From the NCBI GenBank assembly GCA_963802095.1, contig CAWDHI010000011.1:1-64000 (forward strand): a stretch of 64,000 nucleotides of DNA, in the 5' to 3' direction. Shown piece after piece: positions 8,335 through 16,009 of this stretch; position 1 is the stretch's first letter, and every line of letters starts with the position of its first letter. A model generated the notes under the pieces. It did not search any database. It worked only from the letters and a program-made list of their open reading frames with translations, and was not told the DNA's origin. The stretch comes from CAVVEQ01 sp963802095 (GTDB lineage Bacteria; Chloroflexota; Anaerolineae; Anaerolineales; Anaerolineaceae). Both the position numbers and the translations under genes were made by a program.

Positions 8335-8407
8335 TCGGGGTGGGCGGACTTGAACCGCCGGCCCCCGCGTCCCAAACGCGGTGCGCTGCCAACTGCGCTA
8401 CACCCCG
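8335..8407 (-). tRNA. tRNA-Pro (anticodon TGG)
   Basis: The 73-nt minus-strand sequence folds as a cloverleaf: acceptor stem CGGGGTG / CACCCCG with discriminator A, D arm GCGC...GCGC, anticodon stem CCGCG / CGCGG with loop TTTGGGA (anticodon TGG, reading CCN proline codons), and T arm GGCGG-TTCAAGT-CCGCC. The CCA tail is not encoded; CTGG follows the discriminator. It has its own promoter (8416-8445) and terminator (8296-8325). Confidence 0.95.
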
Positions 8408-8415
8408 GCCTGTAG

Positions 8416-8445
8416 AGTATAATCCGGAGAGACAGGCTTCGTCAA
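8416..8445 (-). promoter_or_regulatory. Promoter of tRNA-Pro
   Basis: The minus strand has TTGACG (8445-8440), an 18-bp spacer and TATACT (8421-8416), placing the start point just upstream of the mature 5' end at 8407. It overlaps the upstream region of the divergently transcribed esterase gene. Confidence 0.65.
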
Positions 8446-8453
8446 GGAAGAGC

Positions 8454-9374
8454 ATGGTCACCCACACCCCACGTTGGATGCTGGCAGCTGCCCTGGCGGC
8501 GGTTTTTCTGGTTGCCGGTTGCCGGGTGGTGCCTTTCCCTTCCCCCATCAACTCCCTCACATCCATTCCCCTGCCCGAAATAACTAATACTCCTGCAAGC
8601 ACTCCGACCACCCCGCCAACACCCCTTCCCACCCAGTCTCTCACGTCAACCGCAGGTCCGGAGGCTTGCACCAACCCCTCCGGCGCCTTCCTCGACGAAC
8701 AGATCCCGAGCGAAATCCTGGGTGAATCGCTTCAATACCGGGTATACCTGTACCCGTGCTATACCGAAAACCCAACGGAACCCTACCCTGTGCTTTTCCT
8801 CCTTCACGGGCAACAGCAGGATGCCACCGTTTGGGAAAAGCTTGGCGCGTTGCAGGCTGCCGATAACCTGATCCTTTCCGGGGCTACCCAACCGTTCCTG
8901 ATCGTAATGCCCACCGAGCGGCTATTCCTCCTGGACCTGAAGGATAGCGATTTCGACCAGGTCATTGCGGAGGAGCTTGTTCCCGCAATAGATGCCAGGT
9001 TCCCAACCTGCACGGAGAGCGAATGCAGGGCGATCGGGGGCATATCCCGCGGGGGTGCCTGGGCGGTGCGTACAGGTTTTTCCAACCCAGGTTTATTTGG
9101 GTTCATTGGTGCACACAGCCCGGCAGTGTTCGGCGCAGACCTGGCCAGGCTGCCGACGCTGCTGCGGGAGATCGGGGTGAAACGGTTTCCCAAGATCTAC
9201 CTTGATACCGGCAACCAGGATGATTACCGCGAGAGCGCCTTCAGGCTGGAAGGTCTTCTCACGCAATTTGCCGTGACCCACGAGTGGCACCTGAATGAGG
9301 GTTTCCATAATTTTGATTATTGGCTGACACACACGCCGGAATACATGCGCTGGTACGCACGGAACTGGCGATAA
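8454..9374 (+). CDS. Lipoprotein alpha/beta-hydrolase (putative esterase family)
   Basis: The start at 8454 (ribosome binding site AAGGAAG) gives a 306-residue protein with a lipoprotein signal, hydrophobic core then LVAGC, so Cys about 20 is probably lipidated and the protein anchored outside the membrane. A Thr/Pro-rich linker (TNTPASTPTTPPTPLP) precedes an alpha/beta-hydrolase domain of the putative-esterase (esterase D / feruloyl esterase-like) type. It shows LFLLHGQQQDA, the nucleophile elbow GGISRGGAW (GxSxG), Asp in YLDTGNQDD and the catalytic His in NEGFHNFDYW. The open frame extends upstream into the tRNA region but that part is not coding. It probably hydrolyses an ester outside the cell; the substrate is unknown. 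Confidence 0.85.
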   Translation: MVTHTPRWMLAAALAAVFLVAGCRVVPFPSPINSLTSIPLPEITNTPASTPTTPPTPLPTQSLTSTAGPEACTNPSGAFLDEQIPSEILGESLQYRVYLYPCYTENPTEPYPVLFLLHGQQQDATVWEKLGALQAADNLILSGATQPFLIVMPTERLFLLDLKDSDFDQVIAEELVPAIDARFPTCTESECRAIGGISRGGAWAVRTGFSNPGLFGFIGAHSPAVFGADLARLPTLLREIGVKRFPKIYLDTGNQDDYRESAFRLEGLLTQFAVTHEWHLNEGFHNFDYWLTHTPEYMRWYARNWR

Positions 9375-9405
9375 CTAATACCCCCTGATTATTGATCGCG
9401 AAAAG

Positions 9406-9411
9406 TATAAT
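9406..9411 (+). promoter_or_regulatory. -10 element adjacent to gatC start (leaderless transcript likely)
   Basis: A perfect TATAAT lies only 6 nt before the gatC ATG at 9418, with no Shine-Dalgarno sequence between, so transcription would start at or next to the start codon. No good -35 hexamer is visible at 16-18 bp. Confidence 0.55.
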
Positions 9412-9417
9412 TGGCGC

Positions 9418-9717
9418 ATGTCCCTCACCCGGAAGGAAGTTGAACATATTGCCGCACTCGTCCGGCTAAAACTTAGCGATACTGAGCTTGTGGAATTTCA
9501 GCACCAGCTATCCTCCATTCTTGATCACGTGCAATCCCTGCAGGAACTTGATACCCGCGGGGTGGAACCGACCTCCGGGATCCTCGCCGCCAACGTCGGT
9601 TTGCGCCTGGATGAGCCCTCGGAAGGGTTGACGCCCGAGGGGGTGCTGCAAAATGCCAGGCACAAGAACCAGAACCAGTTCCAGGTACCCCCCGTTTTTG
9701 GAGCGCGGGATGAGTGA
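9418..9717 (+). CDS. gatC: Asp-tRNA(Asn)/Glu-tRNA(Gln) amidotransferase subunit C
   Basis: GatC is the small subunit of the GatCAB amidotransferase, which converts mischarged Glu-tRNA(Gln) or Asp-tRNA(Asn) to the correct amidated form; it stabilises GatA and GatB. The 99 residues match the family length, with the typical N-terminus SLTRKEVEHIAALVRLKLS, the central FQHQLSSILDHVQSLQELD and the proline-containing C-terminal tail ending VPPVFG. The gene overlaps gatA by 8 bp (gatA ATG at 9710, gatC TGA at 9715-9717), consistent with translational coupling. gatB is not in this window. Confidence 0.95.
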   Translation: MSLTRKEVEHIAALVRLKLSDTELVEFQHQLSSILDHVQSLQELDTRGVEPTSGILAANVGLRLDEPSEGLTPEGVLQNARHKNQNQFQVPPVFGARDE

Positions 9718-11176
9718 GCTGACCTCGCTTAACCTGCGGGAACTCGCCAGTCTTTTATCCGCACGCAAGATCAGCAGCGTGGAGATCACGCGCGCCTGCC
9801 TCGACCGCATTCAATCGCTCGAGGGGGAATTGCACGCTTTCATCACTTTGGCTCCGGATGCTGCTCTGAAACAAGCCGGGCTTGCGGATGAAAAACGATC
9901 GGCGAGTAAATCAGATGAACTTTCCCCTCTCCTCGGACTGCCGATAGCGGTGAAGGACGTGCTTTCGGTCGAAGGTATCCGCTGTACCTGCGGTTCAAAG
10001 ATCCTGGAGGATTACATCCCCCCTTTTACTGCCACCTGTGTCCAGCGATTGGTGGATGCCGGGGTGGTGATCCTGGGGAAGACCAACACGGATGAATTTG
10101 CCATGGGCTCCTCCACAGAAAATTCCGCTTACGGAGTCACCCGCAACCCCTGGGATGGCACACGTGTCCCGGGAGGTTCCAGCGGAGGCAGCGCTGCAGC
10201 TGTGGCTTCCCGGATGAGCCCGGCTGCCCTGGGGACAGATACGGGCGGAAGCGTCCGCCAACCGGCATCCTTTTGCGGGATCTGCGGTCTCAAACCCACT
10301 TACGGGCGCGTCTCCCGGTATGGGTTGATCGCCTACGGCTCCTCGCTCGATTCGGTCGGAGTACTGGCACCCTCCGCGGAAGATATTGCCACGATCTTCC
10401 CGGTGATGGCCGGGTACGACCCGTACGATGCCACCAGCGCGAAACTGGATGCACCCCGGGCGAGCCTTGCTGGGCGGGAAAACCTGCGCGGGATCCGGGT
10501 AGGCGTACCAGAGGAATATTTCTCGGAAGGATTGAATGCGGAGGTGGAAAAAGCAGTGCGGGAAGCCATTGCAAGGATGGAAGCCCTCGGCGCGGAGATC
10601 CGCCCAGTGAACCTGCCGCACACAAAATACGCGCTGCCGGTCTATTACCTTATCGCCCCTGCGGAAGCCAGCGCAAACCTTTCGCGTTACGATGGCATCC
10701 GCTTTGGTTTGCAACCGGAATCGGAAATTCTGCTGGAACGTTTTGTCTCAGCACGCAGTACCGGTTTTGGTGCCGAGGTGAAGCGGCGGATCATGCTGGG
10801 CACGTACGCGCTCTCTTCGGGGTATTACGATGCTTTCTATGGGCAGGCACAAAAAGTGCGCACCCTGATCAAGCGGGATTTCGAGGCCGTGTTCGGTGAA
10901 GTGGATATGGTTGCCGCGCCGGTGGCGCCCACCACCGCGTTCAAGATCGGCGGACACGGGAATGACCCCCTGGCCATGTACCTGGAGGATATATACACCC
11001 TGCCAGCCAACCTGGCCGGCATACCTGCGCTGGCTTTCCCGGTGGGGTTTGACGGAGCGGGATTACCCATCGGTATGCAGTTGATGGGGGCACCTTTCAA
11101 TGAAAATCTACTGCTGGAATGCGTCCATGCATTCCAACAGCACTCGGACTGTCATAATCAAAAACCGGAAATCTGA
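9710..11176 (+). CDS. gatA: Asp-tRNA(Asn)/Glu-tRNA(Gln) amidotransferase subunit A
   Basis: GatA is the glutaminase (amidase-signature) subunit of GatCAB, releasing ammonia from glutamine for tRNA amidation. The ATG at 9710, overlapping the gatC stop, gives 488 residues, the usual length; the frame is open further upstream inside gatC but that is not used. The amidase-signature block GGSSGGSAAAVASRM is followed by GTDTGGSVRQPASFCGICG, supplying the Ser-cisSer-Lys triad together with the Lys in LPIAVKDVLSVEG. KPTYGRVSRYGL and the C-terminal PVGFDGAGLPIGMQLMG also match. It is coupled to gatC. Confidence 0.96.
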   Translation: MSELTSLNLRELASLLSARKISSVEITRACLDRIQSLEGELHAFITLAPDAALKQAGLADEKRSASKSDELSPLLGLPIAVKDVLSVEGIRCTCGSKILEDYIPPFTATCVQRLVDAGVVILGKTNTDEFAMGSSTENSAYGVTRNPWDGTRVPGGSSGGSAAAVASRMSPAALGTDTGGSVRQPASFCGICGLKPTYGRVSRYGLIAYGSSLDSVGVLAPSAEDIATIFPVMAGYDPYDATSAKLDAPRASLAGRENLRGIRVGVPEEYFSEGLNAEVEKAVREAIARMEALGAEIRPVNLPHTKYALPVYYLIAPAEASANLSRYDGIRFGLQPESEILLERFVSARSTGFGAEVKRRIMLGTYALSSGYYDAFYGQAQKVRTLIKRDFEAVFGEVDMVAAPVAPTTAFKIGGHGNDPLAMYLEDIYTLPANLAGIPALAFPVGFDGAGLPIGMQLMGAPFNENLLLECVHAFQQHSDCHNQKPEI

Positions 11177-11252
11177 TCTTTCCAATTTCCCGACACTTTT
11201 TCACGTTTTATGCGTATATTTTTTTGGAAAAACCTATTACGGAGGAATGATC

Positions 11253-11699
11253 ATGTCTGCTGCCCAATCGGAACCTGCTGTCGTTTATGATTACAGCAAA
11301 GGACCTGGCTGCCTGGTGCGGGGTATCTGGTTCATATTTATCGGCCTCTGGCTGGGGGGCATCTGGTGCTGGATAGCCTGGATTTTGAACATAACCATCA
11401 TCGGCATGCCGCTGGGGCTATGGATGCTCAATCGCATCCCGCAGGTGATGACCCTGAAGCCCGTACGCACGGTTTCAACCGTTTCCACGGTGGATGGCCG
11501 CGTGGTGATCACCCATCGCAACCCCAAACAAATCTTTTTCCTCTGGCGGGCGGTTTATTTCATCCTGATCGGCTGGTGGTTCAGCCTTCTCTGGCTGTTC
11601 TTTGCCTGGCTGGTAACAGGGATCACGCTGGGTCTGGGATTGCCGCTGGCGTTTTGGATGTTCGATCGGGTTCCGGGGATCACAACACTACAAAGGTAG
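11253..11699 (+). CDS. Tandem YccF-domain membrane protein
   Basis: This 148-residue protein contains two similar hydrophobic units of about 50 residues: one with GIWFIFIGLWLGGIWCWIAW and MLNRIPQVMTL, and a second with AVYFILIGWWFSLLWLFFAW and MFDRVPGITTL. The xxNRxPxxxTL-type endings and Trp-rich helices resemble the YccF (DUF307) inner-membrane domain, here duplicated with a short beta-like linker between. About four transmembrane helices are expected. The function of YccF proteins is unknown. The start at 11253 is preferred over the ATG at 11247 because GGAGG at 11241 is then 7 nt away. It lies 76 bp after gatA. Confidence 0.75.
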   Translation: MSAAQSEPAVVYDYSKGPGCLVRGIWFIFIGLWLGGIWCWIAWILNITIIGMPLGLWMLNRIPQVMTLKPVRTVSTVSTVDGRVVITHRNPKQIFFLWRAVYFILIGWWFSLLWLFFAWLVTGITLGLGLPLAFWMFDRVPGITTLQR

Positions 11700-11876
11700 G
11701 AGCAGGTTGTTGATTGGTTGATTTGTTGATTCGTGAGGAGGCCGAGTCCAATTCGACCATTCAACTTTTCAATCTTTCAAATTTATTATAACTTTCAATA
11801 TAATCCCCGCCGTGCTACACTGGTACTGAAGCGATCCCTTTGCGGCACGGCGCACGGATCGCCTCGGGGAGGTAGA

Positions 11877-12350
11877 ATGTACCTGGCGAATTTGGTTTCC
11901 ATCCCAGGCGGGGAATTGTTATTTGTTATCAGCGCGCTGCTTTTCAACCTTTTTATCATCGGCGTTTATCTTGCCCAGAAATTGAATAAACCGGCTTTGG
12001 TCCATAAATTCGGGATTGCGCTGCTTTGCCTCACGGTCCCGTTCCTGGTGGCATTCATTTCTTTCCTGATAGCGGGAAAACCAACCTGGCAGTACCTGGT
12101 CTTCCTGGCGATCTTTGTGTATATGTTCCTGGAGTGGCTCTGGGATTACCGGATGAAGATCGATTTCCGTTCGCAGCCTAAACTTCATATCCCCTATATA
12201 ATTCTGTTCTACATCGTCCTTTTTGGTATTATCAGAATCGCTTTCACTATAAGTAGCACATGGGGCTGGATCATTTCCGTTTCCTTTTGGCTGCTGCTGG
12301 CGGCACTGATCTTTTCCCTAATCCCGGTTCGAAAACCGAAAAACGATTGA
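11877..12350 (+). CDS. Small polytopic membrane protein, unknown function
   Basis: The ATG at 11877 (ribosome binding site GGGGAGG) gives 157 residues with about five predicted transmembrane helices, for example LLFVISALLFNLFIIGVYLA, FGIALLCLTVPFLVAFISFL, YLVFLAIFVYMFLEWLW, IPYIILFYIVLFGIIRIAF and WIISVSFWLLLAALIFSL, and a basic C-terminus. I do not recognise a family. It stands alone: 177 bp of non-coding DNA with short TTGATT-type repeats precede it and 141 bp of AT-rich DNA follow. The open frame upstream of 11877 has no coding character. Confidence 0.7.
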   Translation: MYLANLVSIPGGELLFVISALLFNLFIIGVYLAQKLNKPALVHKFGIALLCLTVPFLVAFISFLIAGKPTWQYLVFLAIFVYMFLEWLWDYRMKIDFRSQPKLHIPYIILFYIVLFGIIRIAFTISSTWGWIISVSFWLLLAALIFSLIPVRKPKND

Positions 12351-12491
12351 GCTGTCTCATAATACGCGTTGTTTTCACAAATCAACCATTTTCATTCAAT
12401 CGTGTTATATATCCATGATTGTTTTTTGTAATCCCTTATTAACCAGTATGCTGTAGGGTAAAATCAAACACCAATACCGGTTAATTAAAAA

Positions 12492-13415
12492 ATGAAAAAT
12501 CCTGCTCCCATTAAATCCCCCACCCGAGCGTTCATCGCCGAATCCCGAAAAGTATCGGGGTATACCTTCTTCACCCTTGTCCACGGACTGGTTTACGGGT
12601 ATTTCACTTTCTTGTATATCAGTATTGGGAAGGGGGAGCATCCCATCGCTAGGGCCGGCAGCAGGGTGATGAAAAGCTGGCAGCAGGTATTTCCTGCCCA
12701 ACCCAAGGCTCAGGTTACGGAAGGGAACGGCTTCGCGGATACCTACCACGGGAAGGCTATCCCGCTTGGGGTTGCCAAACAGTTGGTTTCCATTAAGCAG
12801 GACCTTCAGATATCGTACCCCGAGCAGGTCATCCCCTACACCATGGCGCGCGACCTGATCCTGCATGACCCGGACCATATCGTTGCGCTGGATTGCCCCT
12901 GCCGGGCTTCACGGGAAAATCCCTGCCAGCCCGTGGATGTGTGCCTGATCGTTGGGGAACCCTTCGCTAGTATGGTTTCTGAAAGGCATCCCAACCGCTC
13001 CAAATGGATCAGCCCCGAACGCGCGCGCGAGATCCTGGAGGAGGAAGAGCAGCGCGGGCACGTCCATCATGCATTTTTCAAAGATGCCATGCTGGGGCGG
13101 TTCTATGCCATCTGCAACTGCTGCGCATGCTGCTGCGGCGCCATGAAAGCCCAGCGCAACGGCACCCCCATGCTGGCTTCTTCCGGCTATCTCAGCCGGG
13201 TGGGAGTGGAAAAATGTGAAGCCTGTGGCATGTGCGTAGAATTCTGCCAATTTGACGCCATTTCCATCCAAAACGACCACAGCATTGTGGATGAAGCCAG
13301 GTGCATGGGTTGCGGGGTGTGCGTCAGTCATTGCCCCAACGGTGCCATGCGCCTGGACCTGGCGCCCTGGAAGGGAGAACCCATGACGCTCTCGGCGGAA
13401 ATGCTCTCGATCTGA
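12492..13415 (+). CDS. 4Fe-4S dicluster-binding protein
   Basis: This 307-residue protein has a hydrophobic N-terminal segment (YTFFTLVHGLVYGYFTFLYI), a central Cys-rich stretch (LDCPCRASRENPCQPVDVC and ICNCCACCCGAM), and a C-terminal bacterial ferredoxin domain with two clusters: CEACGMCVEFCQF and CMGCGVCVSHCPN. It is likely to transfer electrons in the cytoplasm or at the inner membrane face. The extra cysteines suggest a third metal centre. It resembles uncharacterised 4Fe-4S ferredoxin proteins of anaerobes; no catalytic partner is adjacent. The next gene has its own -10 element. Confidence 0.8.
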   Translation: MKNPAPIKSPTRAFIAESRKVSGYTFFTLVHGLVYGYFTFLYISIGKGEHPIARAGSRVMKSWQQVFPAQPKAQVTEGNGFADTYHGKAIPLGVAKQLVSIKQDLQISYPEQVIPYTMARDLILHDPDHIVALDCPCRASRENPCQPVDVCLIVGEPFASMVSERHPNRSKWISPERAREILEEEEQRGHVHHAFFKDAMLGRFYAICNCCACCCGAMKAQRNGTPMLASSGYLSRVGVEKCEACGMCVEFCQFDAISIQNDHSIVDEARCMGCGVCVSHCPNGAMRLDLAPWKGEPMTLSAEMLSI

Positions 13416-13431
13416 TTCTCATTTACCGGAT

Positions 13432-13437
13432 TATAAT
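13432..13437 (+). promoter_or_regulatory. -10 element adjacent to the YcxB-like start (leaderless transcript likely)
   Basis: TATAAT lies 6 nt before the ATG at 13444, with no Shine-Dalgarno sequence, giving the same layout as gatC. Confidence 0.5.
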
Positions 13438-13443
13438 TTTGCT

Positions 13444-13980
13444 ATGGATATTAAATACACTCTCACCCTGGATGATATGGTGGCACTGAATGTGTTCCGC
13501 ATCCGCGTCATACCCGAGATCGCCAAACGCCAGAAACTGATGCGCTGGGGATACCTGGTGATCATGTTGCTCCTCACCTTGTTTTTATATTTGACAGGTA
13601 TTGGACCGCTGGTGAGCATGCTCCTTGCAGCCATCGTGATCGGATTTTTCTTCTACTTCCCAAAGTACCAGGAACGGCAGCTGCGCCGGATGCTTGCCAA
13701 GGATTATAAAAACCCGGAGCGGTCTGCAGCGTTGAAAGATAGGCTTATAACCACAGATGATGAGGGGATCGAATTAAGTACGGTGAAAGGTAAGCGCCGG
13801 TTCGATTGGGGGGATGTAGTAACTGTTGAAAGCAGCCCGGATGCCATTTACGGGCTGTTCAAGGATAAGAGCTGCTTCACGGTTTCCCGGGCAGGAGTGG
13901 AAATGGGGGATTACGATGCTTTCGTGGAAGAGATCGCCAACCGGTCGGGGAAGGAAATCATCGATCTTCCCGCCGGTTAA
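13444..13980 (+). CDS. YcxB-like membrane protein
   Basis: This 178-residue protein begins MDIKYTLTLDDMVALN, has a membrane hairpin of two helices (WGYLVIMLLLTLFLYLTGIG and VSMLLAAIVIGFFFYF), then a cytoplasmic half with ITTDDEGIELSTVKGKRRF and DWGDVVTVESSPDAIYGL. This order, two transmembrane segments followed by a small PH-like beta domain with a conserved W, is that of the YcxB-like family, whose function is unknown. Its 3' end overlaps the convergent methyltransferase-family gene by 23 bp. Confidence 0.7.
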   Translation: MDIKYTLTLDDMVALNVFRIRVIPEIAKRQKLMRWGYLVIMLLLTLFLYLTGIGPLVSMLLAAIVIGFFFYFPKYQERQLRRMLAKDYKNPERSAALKDRLITTDDEGIELSTVKGKRRFDWGDVVTVESSPDAIYGLFKDKSCFTVSRAGVEMGDYDAFVEEIANRSGKEIIDLPAG

Positions 13981-14611
13981 CCGGTACGGGTTCTGCAAAT
14001 AGGATCATCAACCCCGGAATGAGCGCCGGGGTTTTCTGTTTATATTCCCGGTAAGCTCCGCCGAACTCATTCTCCAATTTTCGCTCTTCGAATACGATGC
14101 CAATGAGGAGGTAGGCGGTTATTCCCAATGCGAAGGCGAGCGAGTTGAGACTGAGGGTCGGGGAAAACCATAGGAAGACCAGCCCGAAGGTGTAGATGGG
14201 GTGCCGGACCAATCGGTATAATCCCCCTGTGACGAACGGCTGCATCTCTTCCTTACCGCCTCTGGAGACGAGTTGTCGCAGACCCAAAAAGCTGAGAGAA
14301 CCGGTCTGCAAGAGGGCATATCCCATCCCAACCAGCGCCAGCATTTGAATTGAGCGAAGGAGCAGGTTCCACGGGGAATTTGCCTGCCAGAGTGTCTCAT
14401 CCGGGGAAACCGCGGTGACCCAAAAGACTGGGATAAAGGTGAGAAGCGCAACCAGGTTGTAAAAAAGCCGGTACCACCGGCGAGCGAAATTTTCTCCCAG
14501 GGACTTTTCGGCCATCCTCTTAGCCTGGTGGGATGCCAGCAGTGAGTGCAGAATCCCATAGATCGCGAGCGAAAAGAGAATTGGGAAGAATCCGGATTGA
14601 TTTATCGCCAT
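13958..14611 (-). CDS. Isoprenylcysteine carboxyl methyltransferase (ICMT/PEMT) family membrane protein
   Basis: This 217-residue polytopic protein has about five hydrophobic segments and the family signature TGGLYRLVRHPIYTFGLV near residue 130, followed by FEERKLENEFGGAYREYKQ, the conserved E-x-x-L-x-x-x-[FY]-x-x-Y-x-x-Y motif of ICMT and phospholipid methyltransferases. The active site is formed between the RHP motif and this C-terminal motif, with SAM as methyl donor. The substrate is unknown. It is the second such gene in the window. It converges on the YcxB-like gene with a 23-bp overlap; 14612-14780 upstream contains no gene I can support. Confidence 0.82.
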   Translation of the reverse strand: MAINQSGFFPILFSLAIYGILHSLLASHQAKRMAEKSLGENFARRWYRLFYNLVALLTFIPVFWVTAVSPDETLWQANSPWNLLLRSIQMLALVGMGYALLQTGSLSFLGLRQLVSRGGKEEMQPFVTGGLYRLVRHPIYTFGLVFLWFSPTLSLNSLAFALGITAYLLIGIVFEERKLENEFGGAYREYKQKTPALIPGLMILFAEPVPVNRREDR

Positions 14612-14780
14612 CGGGACATTATCCTTATCCTGGTTAGATGCATTCCACCGCGAAAGGTTACCGGGACGCGGGTAGTTAGATTGTTATGGAAGAATCTTGT
14701 AGAGAAAGGTGCGCAGAAACCCTGGTGGTCGGAAGATACAGGTATCCTTCAGTCCTTTCATCCAATTATTACCAACTCAT

Positions 14781-14817
14781 TCAAAAAATAAGAAAAGGTG
14801 GGCGCATGCGCCCACCT
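14781..14817 (-). terminator. Intrinsic terminator after the M23 peptidase gene
   Basis: A 22-bp perfect palindrome AGGTGGGCGCATGCGCCCACCT (two halves of 11 bp, 14796-14817) is followed on the minus strand by TTTTCTTATTTTTT. It ends the rho-peptidase transcript. Confidence 0.88.
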
Positions 14818-14842
14818 CGAAAAACACAACATAAATAGTAAT

Positions 14843-16009
14843 TTACGGCAACACCTGGTGGGGATTGATGAAGGCCCCGTTCTGGCGGATCTCAAAGTGG
14901 ATATGCGGACCGGTGGAATTCCCTGTGCTGCCCGCGGCACCGATCAACGCTCCCTGCCCCACCCGTTGCCCGCAGCGCACATTGACCGAACTGAGGTGGG
15001 CGTAAAGGGTGTGGTAGGTGGCAAAGGTGGTATCGTGCTGGATGATGACCGTGTGGCCGTACCCATCCGATCGACCGCCGGCAAAAACGACCACGCCGGA
15101 ATCCGATGCGTAAACCGCATCGCCAACGTAGGCTGCAATGTCGATTGCCAGGTGGCCTCCCCAGAAATCGTTGCCCGAGATGGCTGTGGTATTGCTCGGC
15201 CAAATGAAGGAGCCCGTGCCCGCGTAATAATCATCCGGGATCGCGCACTGTAGATTAATGTTGCGGGTGGCACCTGCGCGCGGGGCGAAGGGGATCGGTA
15301 CGATCCATTGGCGGAATTCGCTTTCTCCGCCGGGGATCATCACGTACTGGTTGGGCAGGATCACCGGATTGACCATATCGATGTTGTTTGCCGGCCACAT
15401 CAGGATATCCTCCGGCGTCACCTTGTACTTGCCGGCAACACTTTCAAGGGTATCCCCTTCCTTCCAGAGATAGTAGATGCCGTCCACAGGGGGGATGTTC
15501 AGCGGTAACCCTACTTCGACCAACTGCGGATCATCGTTCAAGGTGGACGAGTTTGACCACAGGATCGACTCGGGTTTCAATTTATAGCGGTTGGCTATGC
15601 TGAAAACGGAATCTCCCTGCTCCACCGTGTAGGTGGTGGCAAACTGGTTCCCTCTTTCCGGTCGGGTGGTGACGGGGTTCGCCTGGCGGAAGAGTGCGTT
15701 TCCAGACGGGGTGGGTTGATACTCCGGTAAAGGGATGCTCAGCGGGGAGAGCGTGCTAATTGGTTCGTTGGCGGAAGAAGCAGAAGTGGGGATCACTCCA
15801 AAGAATTGCAAAGTGACCACAACAAGGATCAATCCGACGATCCCGACGCCAACCCAGGCCAACCAGGGAGCCAGATCGCGTTTTCCGGGCTTTGCTTCCA
15901 CCGGTTTTGGTTCCGCTCCTGCCGATTCAACCGGTGTTTCTATTTTCTCCGGTTTTACCGGTTTTGCCGGGGGTTTCGGTTCTTTCTTGGTTTCAACCTT
16001 TAATTTCAC
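14843..16009 (-). CDS. LysM / M23-family peptidoglycan endopeptidase
   Basis: This 388-residue protein starts with GTG at 16009, overlapping the rho stop as GTGA. It has a Lys/Pro-rich cytoplasmic N-terminus, one transmembrane helix (LAWVGVGIVGLILVVVTLQF), two LysM repeats (YTVEQGDSVFSIANRYKL and LWKEGDTLESVAGKYKV) and a C-terminal M23 domain. The zinc ligands are visible as GHLAIDIAA, YHTLYAHLS and GPHIHFEI. It should be anchored in the membrane with LysM binding peptidoglycan and the peptidase either cutting cross-links or acting as a scaffold like NlpD. It is translationally coupled to rho and closed by the terminator at 14781. Confidence 0.92.
   Translation of the reverse strand: MKLKVETKKEPKPPAKPVKPEKIETPVESAGAEPKPVEAKPGKRDLAPWLAWVGVGIVGLILVVVTLQFFGVIPTSASSANEPISTLSPLSIPLPEYQPTPSGNALFRQANPVTTRPERGNQFATTYTVEQGDSVFSIANRYKLKPESILWSNSSTLNDDPQLVEVGLPLNIPPVDGIYYLWKEGDTLESVAGKYKVTPEDILMWPANNIDMVNPVILPNQYVMIPGGESEFRQWIVPIPFAPRAGATRNINLQCAIPDDYYAGTGSFIWPSNTTAISGNDFWGGHLAIDIAAYVGDAVYASDSGVVVFAGGRSDGYGHTVIIQHDTTFATYHTLYAHLSSVNVRCGQRVGQGALIGAAGSTGNSTGPHIHFEIRQNGAFINPHQVLP

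Noticed and set aside
8340..8453. N-terminal extension of the lipoprotein esterase through the tRNA-Pro gene
   Set aside because: The extension overlaps the tRNA and its promoter; the ATG at 8454 has a ribosome binding site and directly yields a lipoprotein signal.
11700..11876. Short TTGATT-type repeats as a CRISPR-like or regulatory array
   Set aside because: The units are too short and irregular, with no regular spacers; no CRISPR array or cas gene is in the window.
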